From Leifsonia sp. PS1209 (GTDB taxonomy: Bacteria > Actinomycetota > Actinomycetes > Actinomycetales > Microbacteriaceae), in contig NZ_CP051154.1 in assembly GCF_012317045.1 (NCBI RefSeq), positions 744,001 to 808,000 of the forward strand: DNA of 64,000 bases. Direction: 5' to 3'. The notes beneath the pieces are model-generated. The model was not told the origin of the DNA and searched no databases. It saw only the letters and a list, made by a program, of their open reading frames with translations. Positions within the stretch are counted from its first letter, which is position 1. Every line of letters starts with the position of its first letter. The translations under genes were made by a program, and so were the position numbers. Shown piece by piece: positions 7,665 through 16,343 of the stretch.

Positions 7665-8672
7665 TCAGCGCGGCGGGCAGGTGGAACCACGCAGCTTCAG
7701 CGTCGCGGTCGACCGCACGGACCGGCTGCGCGGCTGGCCGCCTGCCAGCTCGTCCAGCAGGATGCGCGCGGCGACGGAACCCTGGTCGAACGGGTCCTGC
7801 GCCATCGTCGTCAGCTGGAACGACGCGGCGAAATCGTGGTCGTCGATCCCGATCACGGACAGGTCGCCCGGCACCGACAGACCGTGGTCCGCCGCGGCAA
7901 GCATGGCGCCCATCGCCATCTCGTCCGAACCGGCGAAGACCGCCGTCGGCCGGGGGCCCGGCCGGTCGAGCAGGGCGTTCATCGCCGAGCGCCCGAGCGG
8001 AAGGGAGAACCCGCCCGGGATGACCCACTCCGGACGCACGGGGAGGCCCGCATCCCGCATCGCCTGCTGAAAGCCGTGCAGGCGGCCGATCGGGACCTGC
8101 CTGTTCAGGCCCTCCTCGTCCTCGCCGCCGATGTGCGCGATGTCGGTGTGACCGAGCCCGATCAGGTGCTCCGTCGCGGTGCGCGCCGTCGCGCGCTCGT
8201 CGATGCCGACGCTGCGCAGGCCCTTGACCGGGCCGCCGACGACGATGGTGGGGTGGCCGAGCGAGGCGAGCTGGTGCCGCTCATCCGGCGTGAAGTCGAG
8301 GCAGAGGGCGAGCAGAGCATCCGTCCTCTTGCGCAGGATGCTGCGGTGGAAGACCCGCTCCCTGTCGCCGCGGTGGCCGCCCAGGTTGAACAGGATCATG
8401 TCGTAGCTGGCGGAGCGCAGCTCGGCGTCCACGCCCTCCAGCACGGAGGTGTAGAACCAGCGGCTCACAGACGGCACGACGACGCCCATCGCCAGCGTTC
8501 GCCCGCTCGCCAGCCCGGAAGCGCTCGACGACGCGACGTAGCCGAGCTCGTCCGCTGCCCTCCGCACCGCGGCACGCGTCTTGTCCGACACGTTCGGCAG
8601 CCCCCGGAGCGCGCGCGAAACCGTCGCGGTCGAGACGCCCGTCGCGCGCGCGACCTCGTCGATCCCTGCCAT
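7665..8672 (-). CDS. LacI-family transcriptional regulator
   Basis: 335 codons. An N-terminal LacI HTH (IDEVARATGVSTATVSRALRG) and hinge helix (VASSSASGLASGRT) precede a periplasmic-binding-like sensor domain (FAGSDEMAMGAMLAA; VIGIDDHDF). It is the last gene of the sugar ABC operon on this strand, 15 bases after the small membrane protein, so it is likely the operon's own repressor. A palindrome in front of the binding protein gene (12329-12357) is the candidate operator. The sugar is unknown. Confidence 0.92.
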   Translation of the reverse strand: MAGIDEVARATGVSTATVSRALRGLPNVSDKTRAAVRRAADELGYVASSSASGLASGRTLAMGVVVPSVSRWFYTSVLEGVDAELRSASYDMILFNLGGHRGDRERVFHRSILRKRTDALLALCLDFTPDERHQLASLGHPTIVVGGPVKGLRSVGIDERATARTATEHLIGLGHTDIAHIGGEDEEGLNRQVPIGRLHGFQQAMRDAGLPVRPEWVIPGGFSLPLGRSAMNALLDRPGPRPTAVFAGSDEMAMGAMLAAADHGLSVPGDLSVIGIDDHDFAASFQLTTMAQDPFDQGSVAARILLDELAGGQPRSRSVRSTATLKLRGSTCPPR

Positions 8673-8687
8673 GCCGTTCCCCGTCGG

Positions 8688-8936
8688 TCAGGAGCCCTGG
8701 TGGGGCTGAGTGACGCGCTCCCCGTCCTCCGCCGGCAGGCGCGAGGCGACGATGCGCCGCCGCGCCTGCCAGAGGAGTACGAGGATGAGGACGAGAGCCA
8801 GCAGCGTCAGCGCCCAGCCGAGGGCGTCGACACCGGTCAGCTCGCAGACGATCGTGACGATCAGGAACGCGAACGCGAAGAACCCGGCGATGCCGATGCC
8901 GACATCGACCAGTTCGAGCGAATCGTCCCAGCGCAT
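8688..8936 (-). CDS. Small membrane protein in a sugar ABC operon
   Basis: 82 codons. Two hydrophobic helices (about residues 12-34, GIGIAGFFAFAFLIVTIVCE, and 38-57, LGWALTLLALVLILVLLWQA) are followed by a basic-then-acidic cytoplasmic tail. It starts 4 bases after the second permease and ends 15 bases before lacI, so it is clearly within the operon. I do not recognise a named family. Its place suggests an accessory to the importer, but that is inference. Confidence 0.75.
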   Translation of the reverse strand: MRWDDSLELVDVGIGIAGFFAFAFLIVTIVCELTGVDALGWALTLLALVLILVLLWQARRRIVASRLPAEDGERVTQPHQGS

Positions 8937-8940
8937 GTGA

Positions 8941-9858
8941 TCAGCCTTTCACACCACCGGCGGTGAGCCCGGCGACGATACGGCGCTGGAAGATCAGCAC
9001 CAGGATGACCAGAGGGACCGTCACGATCGTTCCTGCCGCCATGACGGCGGTGTACGGCTCCTGGTGCGGCTGGCTGCCGGCGAAGGAGGCGATGGCGACG
9101 GTGACGGGCTGCGTGGCGTCACTCGACAGCTGGCTGGAGATCAGGTACTCGTTCCACGAGGAGATGAACGCCAGGATCGCTGTCGTGAAGACGGCGGGAG
9201 CCGCCAGCGGGAGGATGATCTTCCGGAAGGCCTGAGCCTGCGTGCACCCGTCGATCCTGGCCGCCTCCTCGAGGTCCCACGGCATCTCGCGGAAGAACGA
9301 GGTGAGCGTGTAGACCGTGAGCGGCAGCACGAACGAGATGCTCGGGATGATCAGAGCCTGGTACGTGCCCATCCAGCCGATGTTCGTGAACAGCTGGAAC
9401 AGCGGCGTGATGAGCGCGACGCCCGGGAACATGGATGCGCCGAGGATGAGCCCCAGCACGATGCCCTTGAACCGGAAGTCGAGGCGGGCGAGCGCGTACG
9501 CGGCGAACGTGCCGACCAGCAGGGCGATGATCGTGACGCAGGCTCCGATGAACAGCGAGTTCAGGAGCGCCTGGCCGAGATGGTTGCCGAGCTTGGTGGA
9601 GAACGCGGTCGCGTAGTTGTCCCAGGTGAAGTGGGTGAACCACGGCGTGGTGTCGAACGTGAAACCGACATCGCGGAACGAGGTCACGACCATCCAGTAG
9701 AACGGGAGGAGGCACCACAGCACGATGATGATCGCGCTGACGCCGGTGCGGATGCCCGCGTTGCGCTGGCGCGACTTCGCCTTGGACCTCTGCTTGGTGC
9801 GGGGGAGTGCTTTCGCCTCCGCTGTGGCCGCTGCCGGGCCTGCGACGGTGGTCATCAC
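8941..9858 (-). CDS. Sugar ABC transporter permease (MalG type)
   Basis: 305 codons with six predicted membrane segments after a basic cytoplasmic N-terminus (about residues 1-35). The EAA loop that docks the ATPase is EEAARIDGCTQAQAFRKIIL. It starts 4 bases inside the end of the first permease gene, the usual coupled MalF/MalG order. It forms the translocation channel with the neighbouring permease for a sugar delivered by the lipoprotein encoded upstream. No ATPase gene is present in the operon, so a shared MsiK/MsmK-type ATPase encoded elsewhere is expected. Confidence 0.92.
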   Translation of the reverse strand: MMTTVAGPAAATAEAKALPRTKQRSKAKSRQRNAGIRTGVSAIIIVLWCLLPFYWMVVTSFRDVGFTFDTTPWFTHFTWDNYATAFSTKLGNHLGQALLNSLFIGACVTIIALLVGTFAAYALARLDFRFKGIVLGLILGASMFPGVALITPLFQLFTNIGWMGTYQALIIPSISFVLPLTVYTLTSFFREMPWDLEEAARIDGCTQAQAFRKIILPLAAPAVFTTAILAFISSWNEYLISSQLSSDATQPVTVAIASFAGSQPHQEPYTAVMAAGTIVTVPLVILVLIFQRRIVAGLTAGGVKG

Positions 9859-10889
9859 TTCGCTCCCTTCTGCTGGGCTTCCTGCGTTCTGACCACGTTG
9901 GTCCCGAGGAACCTGACGAAGATGAACGCGACGAGGAAGATGAGGATGAACGTGATCGTCGACAGGGCGGAGGCGCTGTTGAAGCCCTGCCTGATCTGAT
10001 CGACCACGAGGATCGAGAGGGTGGTCGTGGCATTACCGGTGCCACCACCTCCGCCGGTGAGAATCGCTGGCAGGTCGTAGATGCGGAGGGCGTCGAGCAC
10101 GCGGAACAGCACGGCCACGAGGAGCGCGGGCTTCACCAGCGGCATCGTGACCCGCCAGAACCGCTGCCAGGTGGTGGCGCCGTCGACCTTGGCGGCCTCG
10201 TACACCTCCTCCGGGATGATCTGCAGTCCGGCCAGGATGAGCAGCGCCATGAACGGCGTGGTCTTCCAGGTGTCGGCGATGATCACCGCGAACCGGGATG
10301 CCCATTCGTCGCTCGTCCAGAGGATGTGCGCTCCGAGCACGGCGTTGGCGATACCGGCGACCGAGAAGATGAAGTACCAGAGCTTCGCGGTGACGGCGGT
10401 GGGGATGGCCCACGGCACCAGGATGGCGGCACGGACGAGGCCGCGGCCGCGGAACGTGCGGTTCATGATGAAGGCGAACCACATCCCGAGCACCGTCTCC
10501 AGGACCACCGTGGTGACGGTGAAGAAGAAGGTGACGAAGACGGCGTTCCAGAACTGCGATCCCAGGTTGCCGGGCGGGCAGGTGATGGTCTCGCCGTTCG
10601 GGCCTGCACACTGCTGGAACAGCCAGTGCGCGTAGTTCTGGAAGCCGGCGAAGCCGCCCTGGACGAACAGGCCGGTCGCCGGGTCGAGTCCGGCGTCCTT
10701 CTGGAACGACATGATGATCGCGCTCACCACCGGGTAGCCGATGACGATCGCGAGCAGGACGAGGGTGGGGAGGATGAGGTAGAGCGCCCAGCGACTCTGC
10801 TGACGGCGGTTCTTCTTCACCCCAGCGCGCACTTGCGGCGACTTGGGGCTGCGGGTTCCTGGCGGGGCGACGACGTTCGACGTTGACAT
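9855..10889 (-). CDS. Sugar ABC transporter permease (MalF type)
   Basis: 344 codons. The cytoplasmic N-terminus is followed by TM1 (ALYLILPTLVLLAIVIGYPV), a longer extracytoplasmic loop with two Cys (QQCAGPNGETITCPPG) and then the permease core with EAA motif YEAAKVDGATTWQRFWRVTM. It is the partner of the MalG-type permease. It lies 82 bases after the binding protein gene, separated by a perfect GC hairpin. The two loop cysteines may form a disulfide (inference). Confidence 0.92.
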   Translation of the reverse strand: MSTSNVVAPPGTRSPKSPQVRAGVKKNRRQQSRWALYLILPTLVLLAIVIGYPVVSAIIMSFQKDAGLDPATGLFVQGGFAGFQNYAHWLFQQCAGPNGETITCPPGNLGSQFWNAVFVTFFFTVTTVVLETVLGMWFAFIMNRTFRGRGLVRAAILVPWAIPTAVTAKLWYFIFSVAGIANAVLGAHILWTSDEWASRFAVIIADTWKTTPFMALLILAGLQIIPEEVYEAAKVDGATTWQRFWRVTMPLVKPALLVAVLFRVLDALRIYDLPAILTGGGGGTGNATTTLSILVVDQIRQGFNSASALSTITFILIFLVAFIFVRFLGTNVVRTQEAQQKGAK

Positions 10890-10923
10890 GTGAGGCCTCC
10901 GAGACGATTTCAGGGGAAGAGGG

Positions 10924-10955
10924 ACCGGGCGGCGGGAGAGTTCCCGCCGCCCGGT
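10924..10955 (-). other. Intercistronic hairpin between binding protein and permease genes
   Basis: A perfect 14-bp stem ACCGGGCGGCGGGA (10924-10937) with TCCCGCCGCCCGGT (10942-10955) and a 4-base loop; no T run follows on the minus strand. In sugar ABC operons such a structure after the binding protein gene protects its mRNA 3' end or partly terminates, so that binding protein is made in excess. Confidence 0.75.
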
Positions 10956-10971
10956 GGCTGCATCCGGTCGG

Positions 10972-12255
10972 TTATCCGGCGCTCGCGGTCTTGATGGCCG
11001 CAGCCATGTCCTTCAGCGCCTGGTCGACCGACTTGTCACCCTTCAGCGCTGCGTAGGAGTTGTCCTGCACCGCCTTGGTGATGGCCGGGTAGAACGGCGA
11101 GACGGGACGCGGGACCGCGTTCTCGATCGACGTCTTCAGGGTCGACAGGTAGGGCAGCTGGGTGTTCAGGCCGGCGTCGTCGTACAGCGACGACAGCACG
11201 GGTGCCAGCGAGCCCTGGGTCACGAAGAACTTCTGGGTCTCTTCGCTCTGCAGGAACTTCAGGAACGAGAACGCCGTCGCCTTGTGCTTCGAGTAGACGC
11301 TGATCGCCGCGTTGTGGCCGCCCAGGCTGGACACGCCGGGCTTGTCGGCGGTGACGCCGGGAAGCGGAGCGATGCCGAAGGTGTCCTTCACGGTCGAGCT
11401 TCCGTCGGTCTTGGCCAGGTTGTAGACGTACGGCCAGTTGCGCAGGAAGAGGAGCTTGCCTGCCTCGAACGCCTGGCGTCCCTGCTCCTCCTGGTACGTG
11501 ATGGCCTCTGCCGGGATCTGCCCGTTCTTGAAGCCGTCCGTCAGCCGGGTGAGACCGGCGTTGGCTTCGGAGCTGTCCACGGTGACCGTCTTGCCGTCGT
11601 CGCCGACGATGGTGCCGCCGTTGGTGTTGATGGCTTCAGCCACGTTCACCGTGAGGCCCTCGTACTTGGCGAACTGCCCGGCGTAGCAGCCGATGCCCTT
11701 CGCCTTGGCGATGTCGCAGTCCTTGAGCATCTCGTCCCAGGTCTTCGGCGGGGTCGGCACGAGGTCCTTGCGGTAGTAGAGGATGCCGCCGTCCGAGGTC
11801 TGCGGCGCCGCGTACTGCGTGCCGTTGTACGTGCCGGACTTGACGGTCGGGGCCAGGAGCGCCGAGTTGTCCATCTTGAGGTCGCCGGTCAGCGGCTGCA
11901 GCCAGCCCTTGGCCGCGAACTCTCCTGTCCAGACCACGTCGACATCGACGACGTCGTATCCGGAGTCCTTGGCCTGGAAGTGCTGCACCAGGTCGTCGTG
12001 CTGCTGGTCTGCCTGGTCGGACTGCTCCTTGAAGGTGACCTTCTCGTCCGGGTGGGCCGCGTTCCACTTGTCGACGAGGGGGCGGACGACGTTCGAGTTG
12101 TCCTTGCCCTGGACGTAGGTGATCGGGCCTTTCGCTGTGAGGTTGGCGCTGGCGTCCCCGCCCCCGCTGCCCCCTGAACCACCACCGGTGCATCCCGCCA
12201 GCGCGAGGCCGACGACGGCCACTCCGGCGATCACCGAGAGACGTGCTGCTTTCAT
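10972..12255 (-). CDS. Sugar ABC transporter substrate-binding lipoprotein
   Basis: 427 codons from ATG 12255, preceded by AGGAG; a longer frame upstream runs through the operator and is rejected. The signal peptide MKAARLSVIAGVAVVGLALA ends in a lipobox LAGC, followed by a Gly/Ser linker, so it is a lipoprotein on the outer face of the membrane. The mature part is a family 1 extracellular solute-binding protein (VRPLVDKWNAAHPDEKVTF; YAAPQTSDGGILYYRKDL). It is the first gene of the five-gene operon and captures an unknown sugar or oligosaccharide, often trehalose/maltose-like in this subfamily. Confidence 0.92.
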   Translation of the reverse strand: MKAARLSVIAGVAVVGLALAGCTGGGSGGSGGGDASANLTAKGPITYVQGKDNSNVVRPLVDKWNAAHPDEKVTFKEQSDQADQQHDDLVQHFQAKDSGYDVVDVDVVWTGEFAAKGWLQPLTGDLKMDNSALLAPTVKSGTYNGTQYAAPQTSDGGILYYRKDLVPTPPKTWDEMLKDCDIAKAKGIGCYAGQFAKYEGLTVNVAEAINTNGGTIVGDDGKTVTVDSSEANAGLTRLTDGFKNGQIPAEAITYQEEQGRQAFEAGKLLFLRNWPYVYNLAKTDGSSTVKDTFGIAPLPGVTADKPGVSSLGGHNAAISVYSKHKATAFSFLKFLQSEETQKFFVTQGSLAPVLSSLYDDAGLNTQLPYLSTLKTSIENAVPRPVSPFYPAITKAVQDNSYAALKGDKSVDQALKDMAAAIKTASAG

Positions 12256-12328
12256 TTCACTCCTCGTTGAGCTCTTGGTGCGGACGCGGGCGCGCCCGAG
12301 ACGGACGCTACCCCCGTCGTGGGGTGGA

Positions 12329-12357
12329 ATGCAAGCGTTTACGTCAAGCGCTTGCAT
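12329..12357. promoter_or_regulatory. LacI-type operator between the sugar operon and an ABC exporter
   Basis: ATGCAAGCG (12329-12337) and CGCTTGCAT (12349-12357) are perfect inverted copies 11 bases apart; the right half also holds the palindrome CAAGCGCTTG (12345-12354) with the central CpG typical of LacI operators. It lies 74 bases upstream of the binding protein ATG and 35 bases upstream of the divergent exporter ATG. Confidence 0.75.
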
Positions 12358-12391
12358 CACGGTTGGGTCACGCCAGGGCTACGCTGAAACC

Positions 12392-14278
12392 ATGAGCGGG
12401 ATGCGCGGCATGGCCGGCGGTGGAGGCGGCGGTCGTGGCCGGGTCAGCGGCGGCGACGCCGAGGCGCAGCGGGCCCTGAACGCGACGGCCCCGAAGATCC
12501 CGAACCTGTTCCGCCGCATCACGACGCTGTTCGCGCCGCACCGCACCGCGATCATCGTCACGATGGTGCTCGTGCTCATCGGAGCAGCGCTGTCCGTCGT
12601 TCCTCCTCTTCTCACCCAGCGGGCGTTCGACGAGGGCCTGTTCCCGAAGAGCGGGAAGCCCGACATGGAGGCGCTGATCACGATCGTCGTCGTGATGATC
12701 GTGGTGTTCGTCGGCTCGGCGCTGCTCGGTGTCTGGCAGACGTATCTGACCGCCTCGGTGGGCAACAAGGTGATGGGGGCGCTGCGCGTCCGGCTGTTCT
12801 CCCACCTCCAGTCGATGGAGCTGAGCTTCTTCACGAAGACCAAGACGGGCATCATCCAGTCGCGGCTGCAGAACGACGTGGGCGGAGTCGCGAACGTCCT
12901 CACCAACACCATGTCGAGCATCCTGGGAAACACGGTCACGGTGATCGCGGCGTTCGTGGCGATGATCCTGCTCAACTGGCAGCTGACCATCGTGGCCGTC
13001 ATCCTGATGCCGATCCTGGTGATCGCGCAGCGCAGGGTCGGCCAGGTGCGCGCGCGGATCGCGACCAAGACGCAGGAGTCGCTGTCGGACATGACGGCGA
13101 TCACGCAGGAGACACTGAGTGTGTCCGGCATCCTGCTGTCGAAGAGCTTCAACAGGCAGGCGGCGGAGGTCGGCAGGTACTCCGACGAGAACGCCAACCA
13201 GATCCGCCTGCAGGTGTCGCAGTCGATGAGCGGCCAGTGGTTCTTCGCGATGGTGAACATCTTCCTGTCGTCCATCCCCGCCATCGTCTACCTGGTCTCC
13301 GGCTGGCTGGTGCTGGGCGGCGCGACCGACATCACGGCCGGGACGATCGTGGCGTTCACCACGGTGCAGGCCAGGCTGCTCTTCCCTCTGCTCGCGCTGA
13401 TGAGGGTCGCGCTCGACCTGCAGACCTCCGGAGCCCTGTTCGCCCGCATCTTCGAGTACCTCGACCTGAAGCCCGCGATCGCCGACCAGCCGGATGCGGT
13501 CCCCGTCGACCCAGCGCGCGACCTCGGCCGCATCGAGTTCGACCACGTCGTGTTCCGGTATCCGGATGCGCGCGACGGAGAGCGGAACACCCTCGACGAC
13601 GTGTCGTTCGTGATCAGGCCCGGCGAGTTCGCGGCGTTCGTCGGCCCGTCCGGCGCGGGCAAGACCACCGTCTCGTACCTCATCCCGCGCTTCTACGACG
13701 CGACGAGCGGGCGCATCCTGTTCGGCGACACGGACATCAAGGCGCTGCAGCAGGACTCACTGGTGTCGCACATCGGCGTCGTCAGCCAGGAGACGTACCT
13801 CTTCCACGCCACCATCGGGGAGAACCTGCGATACGCCCGCCCGGATGCGACGCAGGAGGAGATCGAGGAGGCGACGAGGAAGGCGAACATCCACGACACC
13901 ATCGCCGGATTCCCCGACGGCTACGACACGGTGGTCGGCGAGCGCGGCTACCGGCTGTCCGGCGGGGAGAAGCAGCGCATCGCCATCGCGCGCGTGCTGC
14001 TGAAGGACCCGGAGGTGCTGATCCTCGACGAGGCGACCAGCGCTCTCGACTCCATCTCGGAGCGCGTGGTGCAGCAGGCGCTGGACACCGCATCCCGGGG
14101 CAGGACCACCATCGCCATCGCCCACCGGTTGTCGACCATCGTCGCTGCCGACGTCATCTTCGTGATCGACCACGGCCAGCTGGTCGAGCGCGGCACGCAC
14201 CGGGAGCTGCTGGAGCAGGGCGGCGTGTACGCCCGGCTCTACCGTGAGCAGACGGAGGGCGCGCTGCTCGACGACTGA
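12392..14278 (+). CDS. ABC transporter, fused membrane and ATPase domains (exporter type)
   Basis: 628 codons. The start is ATG 12392, because a -10 TACGCT (12380-12385) is spaced for a leaderless mRNA. A Gly-rich N-terminus (MSGMRGMAGGGGGG) is followed by an ABC_membrane domain with six segments (about 50-350) and an ATPase: Walker A GPSGAGKTTV, Q-loop VVSQETYLF, signature LSGGEKQRIAIARVLL, Walker B VLILDEATSALD, H-loop AIAHRLST. It works as a homo- or heterodimer exporting lipids, peptides or drugs; the substrate is unknown. It ends 63 bases before mntH. Confidence 0.92.
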   Translation: MSGMRGMAGGGGGGRGRVSGGDAEAQRALNATAPKIPNLFRRITTLFAPHRTAIIVTMVLVLIGAALSVVPPLLTQRAFDEGLFPKSGKPDMEALITIVVVMIVVFVGSALLGVWQTYLTASVGNKVMGALRVRLFSHLQSMELSFFTKTKTGIIQSRLQNDVGGVANVLTNTMSSILGNTVTVIAAFVAMILLNWQLTIVAVILMPILVIAQRRVGQVRARIATKTQESLSDMTAITQETLSVSGILLSKSFNRQAAEVGRYSDENANQIRLQVSQSMSGQWFFAMVNIFLSSIPAIVYLVSGWLVLGGATDITAGTIVAFTTVQARLLFPLLALMRVALDLQTSGALFARIFEYLDLKPAIADQPDAVPVDPARDLGRIEFDHVVFRYPDARDGERNTLDDVSFVIRPGEFAAFVGPSGAGKTTVSYLIPRFYDATSGRILFGDTDIKALQQDSLVSHIGVVSQETYLFHATIGENLRYARPDATQEEIEEATRKANIHDTIAGFPDGYDTVVGERGYRLSGGEKQRIAIARVLLKDPEVLILDEATSALDSISERVVQQALDTASRGRTTIAIAHRLSTIVAADVIFVIDHGQLVERGTHRELLEQGGVYARLYREQTEGALLDD

Positions 14279-14305
14279 CGCCTTCTCGCCACCACGCCCG
14301 CCAGT

Positions 14306-14321
14306 GTTAGGCTGGGCTAAC
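14306..14321 (+). promoter_or_regulatory. Candidate DtxR/MntR operator upstream of mntH
   Basis: GTTAG - GCTGGG - CTAAC (14306-14321) is an interrupted palindrome matching the TTAGGnnnnnCTAA core of DtxR-family sites. A TAGGCT hexamer (14308-14313), usable as -10, lies inside it, so a bound repressor would block the promoter. It is 21 bases upstream of the mntH start. Confidence 0.6.
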
Positions 14322-14341
14322 AATCGGGTTAGGGGCGTGCG

Positions 14342-15607
14342 ATGGCGGAGGCCGTGGAGACGACGGAGTCGCGTCCGGCGCGCGCCCGGCGCCCATCGTC
14401 CCGCCTGTTCCTGTTGCTCGGACCCGCATTCGTCGCAGCCATCGCGTACGTCGACCCCGGCAACGTCGCCGCCAACCTCACCGCCGGAGCGCAGTACGGC
14501 TACCTCCTGGTCTGGGTGCTCGTCGCGGCGAACGTGATCGCCGTGTTCGTGCAGTACCAGTCGGCGAAGCTCGGCATCGTGACCGGCCGCAGCCTGCCCG
14601 AACTGCTCGGCTCCCGGCTCGGCACCGGCGGGCGGCGCGCCTTCTGGGTGCAGGCGGAGCTGGTCGCGGCGGCGACCGACCTGGCGGAGGTGATCGGCGG
14701 CGCGATCGCGCTCAACCTGCTGTTCGGGCTGCCGCTCCCGCTCGGCGGCCTGGTGGTCGGCGTGGTCGCCATCGGCATCCTCGCCGTGCAGTCGCGCAGA
14801 GGCCAGCGCCCGTTCGAGGCGGTCATCCTCGGACTGCTCGGCGTGATCTCGGTCGGCTTCCTCGCCGGGCTGTTCGTGAGCCCGGTGGACTGGGGTGCTG
14901 CGGCGGGCGGCCTGGTGCCGCGCTTCGACGGGGCTCCGACGGTGCTGCTGGCGGCGAGCATGCTCGGAGCGACCGTCATGCCGCACGCCATCTACCTGCA
15001 CTCCGCGCTCGCCAGGGACAGGCACGGCCACGCCTCCACCCCGGATGCGCGACGCACCCTCCTCCGCGCGACCCGTGTGGATGTGGTCGCGGCCCTCGTG
15101 CTCGCCGGCGCCGTCAACATCGCGATGCTCCTGCTCGCCGCGGCCTCCCTCGGCGGGGCGGATGGGACGGACACGATCGAGGGGGCGCACGCGGCCATCA
15201 CGGCGGCGCTCGGACCGGTGGTGGGGATCGCGTTCGCGGTCGGGCTGCTGGCGTCCGGGCTCGCATCCACGTCGGTGGGGAGCTACGCGGGGGCGACGAT
15301 CATGGCGGGGCTGCTGACGGTGCGCATCCCGTTGCTGACGCGGCGCATCGTCACGCTCATCCCGGCCATCGTGATCCTGGCGCTGGGCGTCGAGCCGACC
15401 TGGGCGCTCGTGATCAGCCAGGTGTTCCTGAGCCTCGGCATCCCGTTCGCAATGATCCCGCTGCTGCGGCTGACCGCGTCGAAGGACGTGATGGGCGACC
15501 GTGCGGACAGCGTGTGGATGCGCGTGGCCGGGATCGGGATCGCGGCGCTCGTCGTCGTGCTCAACGTCGCGCTGGTGGTGCTGACGGTGGCGCAGTGGGT
15601 CGGCTGA
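14342..15607 (+). CDS. mntH: Manganese/divalent metal transporter, NRAMP family
   Basis: 421 codons, about 11 membrane segments. TM1 holds the metal-binding motif DPGN (AYVDPGNVAANLTAGAQYG) and TM6 holds the A/MPH motif (GATVMPHAIYLHSALA), the two halves of the NRAMP metal site. It imports Mn2+ (also Fe2+) with protons across the inner membrane. A DtxR-like operator sits in its promoter, and a DtxR/MntR-family repressor gene converges from the other side with only 18 bases between stops. Confidence 0.95.
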   Translation: MAEAVETTESRPARARRPSSRLFLLLGPAFVAAIAYVDPGNVAANLTAGAQYGYLLVWVLVAANVIAVFVQYQSAKLGIVTGRSLPELLGSRLGTGGRRAFWVQAELVAAATDLAEVIGGAIALNLLFGLPLPLGGLVVGVVAIGILAVQSRRGQRPFEAVILGLLGVISVGFLAGLFVSPVDWGAAAGGLVPRFDGAPTVLLAASMLGATVMPHAIYLHSALARDRHGHASTPDARRTLLRATRVDVVAALVLAGAVNIAMLLLAAASLGGADGTDTIEGAHAAITAALGPVVGIAFAVGLLASGLASTSVGSYAGATIMAGLLTVRIPLLTRRIVTLIPAIVILALGVEPTWALVISQVFLSLGIPFAMIPLLRLTASKDVMGDRADSVWMRVAGIGIAALVVVLNVALVVLTVAQWVG

Positions 15608-15625
15608 TGCCGCCCACCAGCTGAA

Positions 15626-16294
15626 TCAGGCCTCTGTCACCCACACCGCGCCGGCGGCCGTCTCGCCGAGCACGACCTCTGCGCCTCCCAGCCGCACGGT
15701 GATGTCCCCGGCGAACTGGCGGTGCTCGTCGACGCTCAGCTGGGCGTCCGGCACGATGCCGCGGTCGGCGAGGTAGCGGAGGATCGCGGGGTCGGCGTCC
15801 GAGATGCGCGACACCGTCAGCGGGACGCCGGTGTGCGCGGCGAGCATGGGCGTCGCATCCGGTCGGTGCGCGATGCCGTCCGCGCTCGGGATGGGGTCGC
15901 CGTGCGGATCGCGGGACGGGTAGCCGAGCCTGCGGTCGATGCGCTCGACCAGCTCGTCGGAGACGGCGTGCTCCAGCACCTCCGCCTCGTCGTGCACCTC
16001 GTCCCAGCCGTAGCCGAGCTCCTCCACCAGGAACGTCTCGATGAGCCGGTGCCTGCGCACCATCGCGACCGCGTGGCGGCGGCCGGCGTCCGTCAGCTCG
16101 ATGCCGCCGTACGGCTCGTGCACGAGCATCCCCTGGTCGGCGAGACGGCGGATGCCGTCGGAGATGGTGGCGGCGCGGACGCCGAGGCGTTCGGCGAGCT
16201 GCTTGACCGTGATGGGCGTCTCCGCCCATTCGGTCGCGGACCAGATGACTTTGAGGTAATCCTGGGCCACGGTCGAGAGGTCGGACACTGGCAT
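15626..16294 (-). CDS. mntR: Metal-dependent repressor, DtxR/MntR family
   Basis: 222 codons. N-terminal winged HTH (VKQLAERLGVRAATISDGIRRL), a dimerisation and metal domain with the family motif HRLIETFLVEELGYGWDEVHDEAEVLEHAVSD (His, Glu and Cys-position ligands in part), and a C-terminal FeoA/SH3-like domain (about residues 150-220). It resembles IdeR/DtxR in length, but adjacency to mntH and the operator there favour a manganese role. The mRNA is probably leaderless: TAGAAT on the minus strand (16306-16301) is spaced to the A of the ATG. It is divergent from cbs by 49 bases. Symbol by context; iron sensing is not excluded. Confidence 0.82.
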   Translation of the reverse strand: MPVSDLSTVAQDYLKVIWSATEWAETPITVKQLAERLGVRAATISDGIRRLADQGMLVHEPYGGIELTDAGRRHAVAMVRRHRLIETFLVEELGYGWDEVHDEAEVLEHAVSDELVERIDRRLGYPSRDPHGDPIPSADGIAHRPDATPMLAAHTGVPLTVSRISDADPAILRYLADRGIVPDAQLSVDEHRQFAGDITVRLGGAEVVLGETAAGAVWVTEA

Positions 16295-16343
16295 GTCGTA
16301 ATTCTACGGGCGGTGCGCACGCGGCACTGTTACGGTTGGTCGC

